From Reichenbachiella sp. (GTDB lineage: Bacteria; Bacteroidota; Bacteroidia; Cytophagales; Cyclobacteriaceae), in the NCBI RefSeq assembly GCF_033344935.1, contig NZ_JAWPMM010000001.1, positions 2,032,001 through 2,096,000 of the forward strand: 64,000 nucleotides of DNA, given 5' to 3'. Numbering within the stretch: the stretch's first letter is position 1; each line of letters starts with the position of its first letter. This document shows, one piece after another, positions 43,397 to 51,416 of the stretch. The notes below the pieces were generated by a model that searched no databases, was not told the origin of the DNA, and worked only from the letters and a program-made list of their open reading frames with translations. The translations under genes were made by a program, and so were the position numbers.

Positions 43397-43807
43397 TTAT
43401 TCATTTCTTGACCTCGTTTTAACAAGCCCAAACCCTATAAGGGCAAATGCCAATACTAAGATCGGATACCAATAGTGAGATCCTGCTGAGTACATTCCAT
43501 ATCCGTTAAATCCTTGTGCAATGAATGCAATTATTATAAATGTCCATGCGGCCCAGGATTGCTCATTTCTTATCCCAAAATGAGTTAGAGCAAACATGGA
43601 AATACCTGCACTCATTAATCCTCCTCCTGCGGAGTGAAGCATGAACATGGCCAAACTTTGTGCTTTTTGAAGAAGTTCTGAGTTTTCAGGGTTTCCTAAG
43701 TACTTTAGGTGCACATCTAAGAAGCTAAAAATAAATTGATCCCCAAGCCCTCCTATAAACATGAGAATACTTGAAATGTACAAAAGTGGAATTCCGATTT
43801 TTCTCAT
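43397..43807 (-). CDS. Four-TM membrane protein in cassette array
   Basis: 136 aa with four hydrophobic segments (at about 7-25, 50-70, 86-103, 110-130). It opens MRKIGIPLLYISSILMFIGG and ends in a basic tail KTRSRNE. I do not recognise a family. The ATG lies 21 bp after attC-like site 2 in the gene's own direction, as expected for a cassette gene with a very short leader. A partial core box lies on its downstream side at about 43349. Confidence 0.7.
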   Translation of the reverse strand: MRKIGIPLLYISSILMFIGGLGDQFIFSFLDVHLKYLGNPENSELLQKAQSLAMFMLHSAGGGLMSAGISMFALTHFGIRNEQSWAAWTFIIIAFIAQGFNGYGMYSAGSHYWYPILVLAFALIGFGLVKTRSRNE

Positions 43808-43827
43808 ATGGCCTTCGTTTTATATAC

Positions 43828-43957
43828 TACAACGGTCTCGTATAAGAGCAGTAGCGGAATAAAATGCACCTGCTTTTCGGAAAACAAGATACTTAATTAT
43901 AATCATAAACGGTTTGAGTTTCCACCCGAACCGCTATTGCTTTTATACATTGTTGTA
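43828..43957 (-). other. attC-like recombination site 2
   Basis: The left arm 43828-43857 (TACAAC, then CGTATAAGAGCAGTAGCGG) pairs with the right arm 43931-43957 (CCGCTATTGCTTTTATAC, then GTTGTA) with a few mismatches and bulges, around a 73-nt loop. It begins about 7 bp after the GNAT stop on the minus strand and ends 21 bp before the next gene's ATG. Position, imperfect pairing and ACAAC/GTTGT boxes are those of a long (VCR-like) attC. Confidence 0.6.
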
Positions 43958-43963
43958 ACACGT

Positions 43964-44695
43964 TTACTTATTAATCGAATAGCTTTTTAAACTTCCTTGT
44001 GCTACAAACCCTAATTTAGAGTAAATACGTTCACCCGACTCTGAGGCAACTAATACCACCTGTTTACTTTTATTTTCGAACGATTCGAATAGCAACTTAT
44101 TTGTCATGACTTTGCCCAAACCGAGTCCTCTGTATTCCGGAATAGTTCCAATCATGTGTAATCCCGAAATTCCTTTTTGGTCCAGTAAGACCATTCCGCA
44201 ACTTACATAAAGGCCGCTATGTTTTCCGATAAATAATTTTAGTTGAGAAGAATTTATTAGAGAAATAATGGTAGATGAAAGGATTTCATAGCCAAAAGAA
44301 AGTGAAGCTATTTTAGCGAACTCCATCGCTTTTACTTCATTGTCAACTTTCTCATTAGAAACAAAATCATTAGTAGGTTTGTTTTTCTTCTGTAAGTTTA
44401 AATACATTCCTTTCACAACAGATTTTAATTTAAAGTTGTGTGCCAACAATTGAGTTTCTAAAGTTTTCTTTTCACCAATGGAAATAGAGTCAGGAATGTT
44501 CCCATTTTCTATGTGCTGATACAATTCCTTAAAATCTGTTTCAGACTCCTTTAACCTAAAAACCTTATTGGGCCAGGAACAATTGCCTGGTTTTACATAA
44601 CTGTATTGTGCTGTACTGTGCAGAAATTGACCATTGACACCAATGTGTTCCCATAATTCAAACAGGTTGTTGATGATATTTTTTTTCATTTTCAT
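43964..44695 (-). CDS. GNAT family N-acetyltransferase
   Basis: 243 aa. A GNAT domain occupies the C-terminal half. Acetyl-CoA motif A is GTIPEYRGLGLGKVMTNKLL and motif B is SGERIYSKLGFVAQG. The N-terminal 100 residues form an extra domain (NCSWPNKVFRLKESETDFKE). The start at 44695 (or 44689) lies 30-38 bp inside the end of the upstream efflux gene, so the two are coupled. The substrate is unknown; the efflux neighbour makes drug or metabolite modification plausible. Confidence 0.85.
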   Translation of the reverse strand: MKMKKNIINNLFELWEHIGVNGQFLHSTAQYSYVKPGNCSWPNKVFRLKESETDFKELYQHIENGNIPDSISIGEKKTLETQLLAHNFKLKSVVKGMYLNLQKKNKPTNDFVSNEKVDNEVKAMEFAKIASLSFGYEILSSTIISLINSSQLKLFIGKHSGLYVSCGMVLLDQKGISGLHMIGTIPEYRGLGLGKVMTNKLLFESFENKSKQVVLVASESGERIYSKLGFVAQGSLKSYSINK

Positions 44696-45878
44696 GTTTT
44701 CGATTAACAGCGTTGAATATTAATGTAGAAATTGTCCCTACCACAAAAAAACCAATCACAATAGGTAATGTAGAGTTGTTATAAAAATTCCCTATAATAA
44801 TTGATAAGGGAACAGATATAAGCGTTGATACAGCACCTACTACAGATGCGCCCAGTCCGGCAATATGCCCCAAAGGCTGCATAGCCAAGGAGCTTAAGTT
44901 CCCTATTAATAATCCATAACTGAAAAGCTGAACAAACATAAAAGCTACAAATGCCCAAAATGGCGGAGTGGTAAAATAATGGACAAGTAAGTAGGGTATT
45001 ACCACGTATACACTACCAGTAATGGCTGATTTTGTTAGCCTTTCCATGCCTAGCCGGTTGACCAGTTTTCCGTTAATAAACGAAGCTAAACCGATACTTA
45101 AGGCTAAAAAGGCGAAATAATAAGGGTATCGTTCTTCTAAATGATATTGGAACTCGAAAATGGCCTGCGATAGATTCAGATAGGTAATGAAAACACCGGA
45201 ATAAAGTCCAAGAATAAGTATATAGCTCAATGAGCTTCTGTTTTTAAAAATTTCATTGGTTGCCTTTGTCAGATGTGTTAATGTTAATGTTTTCTGATTT
45301 TCTTTAGCTAAGGTTTCAGGCATCCTGAACTTGAACAACAGGAATATAAACGCCCCAAAAATGATATAAACTAGAAATAGAACCCTCCAGCCTGAAGCCA
45401 TGATTATTGATTTGCCCAGGATGGGCGATATGACAGGAGTAAGCACGTAAATGACCATGATAAATGACATAACTCTTGCCATCTGGCGTCCAATAAATTT
45501 ATCCCTGACAATGGCTATACTTATCACCCTGGGGGCCCCCAGTCCAATTCCCTGCAGGATCTGACCGGCCAATAATATACTGAGGCTGTTTGATTGATAA
45601 GAAATGAGACATCCCAAAATAAACAGGCTTAAACCAATATATATGGTGAGTTTTCGTCCAATTCCATCTGACAATGCCCCAAAGAATAATTGGCTGATCC
45701 CCAACCCTAAGTAAAGCAGGGAAATGCTTAGCTGTACCTGATTTTTGTCCTTTAGTTGAAGGCCTGTTGTAATATCCTGAAAGGCAGGCAGCAACATGTT
45801 GATGGTAATTGATACCAATGCCATCAATAATGCTACGCATAGTATGAACTCGATAAAACCTATTTCTTTGCCTTTCAT
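44658..45878 (-). CDS. Bcr/CflA-type MFS efflux transporter
   Basis: 406 aa with 12 TM segments. The motif A loop is GALSDGIGRKLTIYIGL (about 65-82), and the Bcr/CflA-like LLAGQILQGIGLGAPRVIS and VIYVLTPVISPILG follow. It is an inner-membrane drug/H+ antiporter, likely exporting amphiphilic antibiotics or sulfonamide-like compounds. It lies 52 bp after the Crp/Fnr gene and overlaps the acetyltransferase gene, forming one three-gene unit between two attC-like sites. Confidence 0.9.
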   Translation of the reverse strand: MKGKEIGFIEFILCVALLMALVSITINMLLPAFQDITTGLQLKDKNQVQLSISLLYLGLGISQLFFGALSDGIGRKLTIYIGLSLFILGCLISYQSNSLSILLAGQILQGIGLGAPRVISIAIVRDKFIGRQMARVMSFIMVIYVLTPVISPILGKSIIMASGWRVLFLVYIIFGAFIFLLFKFRMPETLAKENQKTLTLTHLTKATNEIFKNRSSLSYILILGLYSGVFITYLNLSQAIFEFQYHLEERYPYYFAFLALSIGLASFINGKLVNRLGMERLTKSAITGSVYVVIPYLLVHYFTTPPFWAFVAFMFVQLFSYGLLIGNLSSLAMQPLGHIAGLGASVVGAVSTLISVPLSIIIGNFYNNSTLPIVIGFFVVGTISTLIFNAVNRKHENEKKYHQQPV

Positions 45879-45930
45879 AAAACGAAGGTCAGAAACGGTT
45901 AAATCAATTTCCTTAATCTGAATTAAGAAA

Positions 45931-46506
45931 TCATTTTTTAGTCAATTTATTTCTGATTTTACTTAGATGTTCAGGACTGAGGTTCAGGTAAGAAGCAATT
46001 ATATATTGAGGAACACGACTTTCAATATGCCCGTATTTATCTCTAAACTCTAAATAGCGTTTCTCCGCAGAATTATTGAGCTGCTTAATGGTCCTGTTGT
46101 GTAACCTAACATAGGATTTTTCAAGTTTTAAACGGAAAAAACTTTCCATTGAAGGAACTTCTTTATAAAGGGTCTCCAGGTCATTTCTATGTATTTGAAG
46201 TACAGTCGTTGGTTCCAAAGCCACAATATAATTTTCGCTAGGCGTCTGTGTAAAATAACTATAAAGGTCATTGATCCACATTTTTTCAATTCCTATTTGT
46301 ATGGTCACCTCTTTGGCCTGTGCATTAATGGTGTAAACCCTAACGAGTCCTTCTTCAATAAACTGTAGGTGATTAGATGTTTTTCCAATCGATGGAATCA
46401 AATCGGACTTATCGAAGGTTCTGCTTTGAAATCGAGTAATTACCTTCTCTAAATCATCATCCGTTATCTCAATAGTTGTTTTTATGTCTTTGATGAGGTG
46501 CTTCAC
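45931..46506 (-). CDS. Crp/Fnr family regulator
   Basis: 191 aa with GTG start at 46506. A cyclic-nucleotide-binding-like beta roll (about 20-115: GLVRVYTINAQAKEVTIQIG) is followed by a dimer helix and a short C-terminal helix-turn-helix (VPQYIIASYLNLSPEHLSKI, then RNKL). This is the common short Bacteroidota Crp/Fnr type. The start codon is only about 8 bp past the GTTGTAA core of attC-like site 3. It probably controls the efflux and acetyltransferase genes with which it shares the unit. Confidence 0.88.
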   Translation of the reverse strand: MKHLIKDIKTTIEITDDDLEKVITRFQSRTFDKSDLIPSIGKTSNHLQFIEEGLVRVYTINAQAKEVTIQIGIEKMWINDLYSYFTQTPSENYIVALEPTTVLQIHRNDLETLYKEVPSMESFFRLKLEKSYVRLHNRTIKQLNNSAEKRYLEFRDKYGHIESRVPQYIIASYLNLSPEHLSKIRNKLTKK

Positions 46507-46514
46507 TTTTATGT

Positions 46515-46708
46515 GTTACAACGCCCTGATATGGTGTCGTGGCGATTTATGTTTTGTTCGTTTCGGATACTAATATAGCCGAATCTGTGATTCGGCTCAT
46601 ACATTTTTTGATTTCACATGAGGCGAAGCGTAGATTCGGCGGGGCTTGTAAAACTGCCGCACCCTCCATTTCTGCTAAACCGCCATGCATCTCATATCAA
46701 ATGTTAGG
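46515..46708 (-). other. attC-like recombination site 3
   Basis: Left arm 46515-46544 (GTTACAACGCC, TGATATGG, GTGGCG) pairs with right arm 46681-46708 (CGCCATGCAT, CATATCA, GTTAGGA). On the minus strand the site opens TCCTAAC right at the stop codon of the 46710 gene and closes GTTGTAAC 8 bp before the next start. The loop also holds a GCCGAATC / GATTCGGC pair (46578-46585 and 46633-46640). About 194 bp; size and layout resemble VCR-type attC sites. Confidence 0.62.
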
Positions 46709-46709
46709 A

Positions 46710-47462
46710 TCAGTTTTCATCAAACCTATCTTCAAAATCTTTGAGCCCTTCTACTTTGTCTTGAATCTCAAGGTTTAGACAACACAATTGTACTGACTTA
46801 TAAGTAAAATAAAGTCCCTTTTTAATTCTACTCATGTTGAGTTCTATGCCCTGTTTTTGCATCGGGGCGGTAAGTAATCCAAAATGTTCATATTGAGAAT
46901 AAAATTTAAATAAATCATAGGCAGGGTAAGCATAATCCTTTAACAAGGGTTCAGAAAGCATTTCTTTAGCAATATGTTCGGGTGTTGGTAACTTGTCCTT
47001 ATCTAAATTAATAGAGACAATGTTCTTCAAACCATCCATTTGCTTCTGCAATATTGAAATCCCATCGGAAGCCATCTCTTCAGTTAACCAGCCAATATCT
47101 GTTGATTTTTTCATATAACCTGTGATCTTTTTGAATTGGTCATAGTTTAGTCTGCATATTCGGTCATACCAATCATTTCTAGAGTTTAGTTTCCCAATCG
47201 ACATATAAGCAACACTCAAAAAATCTGAAAGGTTGGATCGCAATATTAAACCTATGGAAGTATCAAGATTGTGATTGTTAGGAAGTTCCTCTGTTAAGTG
47301 ATGGATTGCCTGACTGTTAGCTTCTATTCGTTCCAAATAATGAACGAAAGTATGTTCATCTGGAAAAAGTAGGGTGGCTCTTTTGGAATATAATTTAAGA
47401 GCAACATTAGTCAGGTTCGTTAAATCAATAGAAAGAAGGAAAATTTCGTCTAGTGTCGGCAT
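46710..47462 (-). CDS. Unknown all-helical protein in cassette array
   Basis: 250 aa, with no signal peptide or TM helix. It is rich in Leu, Tyr and charged residues and is probably all alpha. Segments such as LILRSNLSDFLSVAYMSIGK and YDLFKFYSQYEHFGLL recall the helical cores of DUF5677/HEPN-like proteins, but no RxxxxH catalytic motif is visible, so the resemblance is loose. It is flanked by a perfect 11-bp inverted repeat: TGTTAGGATCA at 46702-46712 and TGATCCTAACA at about 47476-47486. It is the outermost gene of the array. Confidence 0.7.
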   Translation of the reverse strand: MPTLDEIFLLSIDLTNLTNVALKLYSKRATLLFPDEHTFVHYLERIEANSQAIHHLTEELPNNHNLDTSIGLILRSNLSDFLSVAYMSIGKLNSRNDWYDRICRLNYDQFKKITGYMKKSTDIGWLTEEMASDGISILQKQMDGLKNIVSINLDKDKLPTPEHIAKEMLSEPLLKDYAYPAYDLFKFYSQYEHFGLLTAPMQKQGIELNMSRIKKGLYFTYKSVQLCCLNLEIQDKVEGLKDFEDRFDEN

Positions 47463-47769
47463 TCATTTTATCTCATTGATCCTAACAAGTGGCTAACACA
47501 ATGTGTGATACTACCATTATACTTTTCTTTTTTTGCTTTTCTCAAAATACTGACAGGACTATGGGCTGCTGACCCCAATAGCTGCCCGAATATAGTGCTA
47601 TTAGCAATAGTATGCAATCTCGCTCGGATCGATGCCCGGCATTTTCGGGAGGCATAAGTGGCTTTGATGATGTACTCAAAGTAAACCGGAGAAATTATGA
47701 AATTGTTAATTCACTATTCTTTCAAAAGCTAAAGTTCTATTTGATCATAGGAGGCATTAACTTCAATAG
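47463..47769. other. Right edge of the cassette array, gene-free
   Basis: On the minus strand, CACATTGTGTTAGCCACTTG followed by TTAGGATC gives an L'-R'-like half-site with the GTTAGGA core, 15-25 bp before the start of the 46710-47462 gene. No matching R'' half was found to the right. Further right are the hairpins CTATGGG / CCAATAG (about 47560-47585) and CTATT-AGC-AATAG (about 47600-47612). A good Shine-Dalgarno-like AGGAGG lies before the GTG at 47770. Confidence 0.45.
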
Positions 47770-49038
47770 GTGAATCGAATATTATCAAGTCTCCTAAAAA
47801 TCACCTTCTGCCTAATGTGTGGCTGTGATGAGGGTGTGCAAGAGTATCCCGTCAGCGAAGCAACCAAAAAACAAGAGATTGCCTCAGCATTTGTTAATTC
47901 CTCACAGTCAGCAAGGGCACCTTATGTAGTCCTTGTGTCGATCGATGGCTTTAGGCATGATTATGCCCAGCGATATGGCGCCAGTCACTTGTTGTCTTTC
48001 GACGTCAGGGCTGAAGGGTTGATTCCAAGTTTTCCTTCGAAGACCTTCCCAAATCATTATTCAATTGTAACGGGGTTATACCCGGGAAATCATGGGTTGG
48101 TTTCCAATACTTTTTATGATAGAAGCTTAGGTCGAATATATGAAATAGGCAATAGAAAAGAAGTAGAAGACCCCATCTGGTATAAGGGTAAGCCTATTTG
48201 GGCTCTGGCCAGAGCGCATGGTATGGTTACGGCTAGTATGATGTGGGTAGGAACAGAAACCCCTATCAATGGTCATTACCCCACGTACTACTACAAATAC
48301 AACGCTGGGATAAGCCATGAAGATCGTGTGAATACAGTGGTGAATTGGCTATTGCTACCAGAGGAAAAAAGACCACATTTTATTACCTTGTATTTTTCTG
48401 ATACCGACGACGTGGGGCATGAATTTGGTCCTGATTCGGAGGAGATAGAAAAAGCTGTTTTGAAAATGAATGATGTCATTGGGGATTTGCGAACCAAGCT
48501 TCAGGATACAGGCCTGCCTGTTCAGCTTGTATTGGTGTCAGATCATGGAATGAAATCTTTTGATGTCGATCGTTTGATCCGTCTGAGTGAATTGCTCCCT
48601 GAATTACCGCAAGGTACGGTGATGACGAAAAGCATACCTGCAATGATTTATAGCTCTCAGAAGGATTTTCTGGATAGTTGTTTCGATATTTTATCAAATG
48701 ATGACCGATTAGATGTGTATAGGAAAGGCAATTGCCCAGATCATTTTCATTATCGGGATGATTCAAGGATTGGTGATCTGGTGATTGTACCGAAACCGGG
48801 GTTTCAAATCAGTGAACAAAGAGATTGGGTGTCCGGCAATAGCACCCACGGGTATGATCCCAGCGCGACGCCAGATATGAATGGAATATTCTATGCAGAT
48901 GGGTCTTTTTTTCGGGCTAATCATGAGATAGAAGCTTTTGAAAATATCCATATTTACCCTTTGATGGCTCATATACTTGGTTTGAAATTTGATACCATAG
49001 ATGGAGACCCAGAGGTGCTCCAATGGATTTTAAAATAA
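47770..49038 (+). CDS. Nucleotide pyrophosphatase/phosphodiesterase (ENPP-like), lipoprotein
   Basis: 422 aa, GTG start at 47770 with AGGAGG about 17-22 bp upstream. The lipobox is LMCGC (Cys19). The alkaline-phosphatase fold shows metal Asp59 in VSIDGF, nucleophile Thr92 in SKTFPNHYSIVTGLYPGNHG, YFSDTDDVGHEFGP, VSDHGM and the final metal His in STHGYDP. These are the six-ligand two-zinc site of NPP enzymes, which hydrolyse nucleotide phosphodiester or pyrophosphate bonds. It is probably periplasmic. It lies just outside the cassette array and on the other strand. Confidence 0.9.
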   Translation: MNRILSSLLKITFCLMCGCDEGVQEYPVSEATKKQEIASAFVNSSQSARAPYVVLVSIDGFRHDYAQRYGASHLLSFDVRAEGLIPSFPSKTFPNHYSIVTGLYPGNHGLVSNTFYDRSLGRIYEIGNRKEVEDPIWYKGKPIWALARAHGMVTASMMWVGTETPINGHYPTYYYKYNAGISHEDRVNTVVNWLLLPEEKRPHFITLYFSDTDDVGHEFGPDSEEIEKAVLKMNDVIGDLRTKLQDTGLPVQLVLVSDHGMKSFDVDRLIRLSELLPELPQGTVMTKSIPAMIYSSQKDFLDSCFDILSNDDRLDVYRKGNCPDHFHYRDDSRIGDLVIVPKPGFQISEQRDWVSGNSTHGYDPSATPDMNGIFYADGSFFRANHEIEAFENIHIYPLMAHILGLKFDTIDGDPEVLQWILK

Positions 49039-49100
49039 TGGAAGTTTGAGGATTTATTTTCTGTATTAATCTGTTGTGTGGAAAATAGAATAGTGAGAAG

Positions 49101-49796
49101 ATGGAAAATAACTGTGAAGATGGTGCTTGCGAAGTGCCGGAAGTGGACAATAAGGAAAGTGTAGTTGCACCTAATCAGAGTGGCAACCGATTGATCTATG
49201 TGGGCGACCCGATGTGCTCATGGTGCTGGGGAATTACCAATCATTTGGAAAAATTAAAAGTAGAGTACAAAGATCAATTGGATTTCGAATTGCTATTGGG
49301 CGGTCTGCGTCCTGGTGGAGGAGAGGATTGGACGGAAGATTTTCGTGCGATGATTCGTTCGCATTGGGAGCATGTACAGGCCGCTTCTGGTCAGCCTTTT
49401 GATTATAGCTTTTTTAATCGCGAGCAGTTCAACTACGATACCGAACCCTCTGCCAGAGCCGTCAGAGTAGTACGAGACTTAGATGCCACCAAAGAATGGT
49501 CTTTCTATAAAAGACTGCAACAAGCGTTTTATGCGGAGAATAAAGATGTACATGACTTAGATACATACAAAGCTTTATGCGAAGAATTGGAATTGAATTA
49601 CACGACTTTCGAATCGCTATTTCTGTCACAAGGTTATAAACAGCTCGTTTATCAGGATTTTGCCAAAGCACAGCAAATGGGTGTTCGAGGCTTTCCAGCC
49701 GTCGTGCTCAAAAAAGGAGAGGAGTATTTTGCCGTGAGTATGGGGTATTCGGATTATGATCGAATGAAAGCTACACTCGAAAGCATACTTGCCTAA
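49101..49796 (+). CDS. DsbA-family thioredoxin-fold protein
   Basis: 231 aa, no signal peptide, so likely cytoplasmic. The redox motif CSWC (39-42) lies in YVGDPMCSWCWGITNHLE. A helical insertion, then the cis-Pro loop VRGFPAVVLKKGEE, fit the FrnE/DsbA-like cytoplasmic branch. Two extra cysteines lie at residues 5 and 10 in an acidic, probably flexible N-terminus. It is followed by msrA (30 bp from its stop to the chosen msrA start), suggesting a thiol redox or repair pair. Confidence 0.87.
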   Translation: MENNCEDGACEVPEVDNKESVVAPNQSGNRLIYVGDPMCSWCWGITNHLEKLKVEYKDQLDFELLLGGLRPGGGEDWTEDFRAMIRSHWEHVQAASGQPFDYSFFNREQFNYDTEPSARAVRVVRDLDATKEWSFYKRLQQAFYAENKDVHDLDTYKALCEELELNYTTFESLFLSQGYKQLVYQDFAKAQQMGVRGFPAVVLKKGEEYFAVSMGYSDYDRMKATLESILA

Positions 49797-49826
49797 TTGA
49801 TTGAAATAATTAAAAAAATAGTACAA

Positions 49827-50474
49827 ATGAAGAATCATGTTATTGCTTTACTGCTCGCTATGCTGTTTGTATGTAGTTGCAGTCAAGCCTCTAATCAAAC
49901 TGAAAAGGAAACACTCAAAAATCTACAAGAAGACCCTAAACTGAAGAAAGCTTATTTTGCGTCAGGGTGTTTTTGGTGTGTGGAGGCTATTTATGAAAGT
50001 GTAAAAGGGGTAAAAGAAAGCATTTCGGGATATGCCGGAGGACATACCAAGAATCCAACCTATGAAGCTTCTAACACCGGGAGAACGGGGCATGCGGAGG
50101 CTGTCGAGATCTATTACGATCCTGCCGTGGTTAGTTTTAGTACGTTAGTGGATGTCTATTTCGGTTCTCAGAATGTCACACAAGTCAACGGTCAGGGACC
50201 AGATATTGGGTCTCAATATCGCTCGATCATTTTTTACCAATCAGCAGAGGAAAAGAAAATCATTGAGGCTAAAATAAAAGCCCTCAATGCAGAGTTGGCA
50301 CCAGAGAAAGTGGCTGCCGAAGTGAAACCTTTTGAGAAGTTTTGGATGGGAGAGGATTATCATCAAAACTATGAAAGGCTGCACCCGAATCAGGGTTATA
50401 TCCGATCGGTATCTATCCCTCGCCTCAACAGGTTTAAAGCAAAATTCCCTGAATTGATCAAGGATAATCATTAG
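49827..50474 (+). CDS. msrA: Peptide methionine-S-sulfoxide reductase, lipoprotein form
   Basis: 215 aa from the ATG at 49827, preferred over the TTG at 49797 because it gives a lipoprotein signal (MKNHVIALLLAMLFVCSCSQ). The MsrA domain shows GCFWC with the catalytic Cys, followed by VEAIYESVKGVKESISGYAG and GRTGHAEAVEIYYDP. The C-terminal KPFEKFWMGEDYHQNY is also present. It reduces Met-S-sulfoxide in exported proteins. The upstream DsbA-like gene could belong to the same redox unit. Confidence 0.93.
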   Translation: MKNHVIALLLAMLFVCSCSQASNQTEKETLKNLQEDPKLKKAYFASGCFWCVEAIYESVKGVKESISGYAGGHTKNPTYEASNTGRTGHAEAVEIYYDPAVVSFSTLVDVYFGSQNVTQVNGQGPDIGSQYRSIIFYQSAEEKKIIEAKIKALNAELAPEKVAAEVKPFEKFWMGEDYHQNYERLHPNQGYIRSVSIPRLNRFKAKFPELIKDNH

Positions 50475-50483
50475 AAGTATAGT

Positions 50484-51416
50484 TTAGAGGCCAATCACTT
50501 GTCCTTCTTTCACAATATTAAAACCTCGCTTCAATACTTGATTTCGTTCTGGTGAATCGAAAAGCGCCGGATTGGTATGGTTGAAATGAATGAAGTGTAC
50601 TTTGGCTTTTTCCTTTTTCCTTAGGCCTTCGAGCAATTCCATCGTTTCCGTGGTGAATGGATGAGGAATCTTACTCATGTCTCGGCCTGGTAATTCGCCA
50701 TCGGCAAAGAAGGCGGCATCCAGTAAAGCATAATCTACCTGACTGACTACATTAGCTAATTTGTAATCCCACGTTTCCCATTTGTTGATGTCTGGAATGA
50801 ATAAGGTGGATTGATTCGGGCCAGCAATTCTATACCCCACAGTTTCAGAGTATTCATCTCGGTGCGGGACAAGAAATGGGGTGACTTGGGCTGTTCCATT
50901 GAGTGTAACGGATTCTTCATTTTTCAATTCTTTGAGCTCAATATTGTTGAGTGAAACCAACTGACTCCACGGGCCATTGTTTTCCAAGAATGACTTCATT
51001 TTGGGCATCGCATATACGGGGATATTTTTCGTTCCCATTACTTCACGTCCGAGATGAATCAAACCGGCATAGTGCCCAATGTGCGCATGGGTAAGAAATA
51101 TGCCTGACAGCTGATATCCCAAGGTATCCAAAGCGTGTATCTGGTCTTTGATGTCCGGTGTAGCTTCAAAGAGCCAGGCTTCTTTGGATTGTTTGTTGAG
51201 GAGCGCGAGGCAAGTGGCGTGCTGTTTTGGGTTCTCACCTTTCCAGTAGGCTTCACAGCAGGACTTCTTGCATCCGGCTTGCGGATAGCCGGCATCTTGA
51301 GCCATACCAAGAATTACGAGTTGCCAAAGGGACTTTGATTGAGCATTGAGCTTTGCTCCAATAGAATTACACGTAAGTGCTAGGGTGCAAATGAATATGA
51401 AATGTTTGATTTTCAT
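50484..51416 (-). CDS. PqqB-like metallo-beta-lactamase-fold protein
   Basis: 310 aa. The signal peptide (FIFICTLALTCNSIGAKLNA) is followed by an MBL domain. QLVILGMAQDAGYPQAGCKK resembles the PqqB start, and the metal motif is THAHIGHYAGL (HxHxxH). A cysteine cluster (GCKKSCCEAYW) resembles the Cys-containing loop of PqqB. A late metal Asp is near ALLDAAFFADGELPGRD, and the last His near FIHFNHTNP. No other PQQ genes are in the window, so it is probably a hydrolase paralogue. It overlaps the upstream hydrolase by 4 bp (ATGA). Confidence 0.85.
   Translation of the reverse strand: MKIKHFIFICTLALTCNSIGAKLNAQSKSLWQLVILGMAQDAGYPQAGCKKSCCEAYWKGENPKQHATCLALLNKQSKEAWLFEATPDIKDQIHALDTLGYQLSGIFLTHAHIGHYAGLIHLGREVMGTKNIPVYAMPKMKSFLENNGPWSQLVSLNNIELKELKNEESVTLNGTAQVTPFLVPHRDEYSETVGYRIAGPNQSTLFIPDINKWETWDYKLANVVSQVDYALLDAAFFADGELPGRDMSKIPHPFTTETMELLEGLRKKEKAKVHFIHFNHTNPALFDSPERNQVLKRGFNIVKEGQVIGL

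Noticed and set aside
46539-46778. 79-codon plus-strand frame
   Set aside because: Lies within attC-like site 3 and the end of the opposite-strand gene; no supporting features.
47463-47769. Possible complete attC at the right edge of the array
   Set aside because: Only the GTTAGGA-side half was found; no matching left half, so only a half-site is noted.
50484-51416. Calling the MBL protein PqqB of PQQ synthesis
   Set aside because: No pqqA, C, D or E gene is nearby and the protein has a signal peptide, unlike PqqB; only fold resemblance is claimed.
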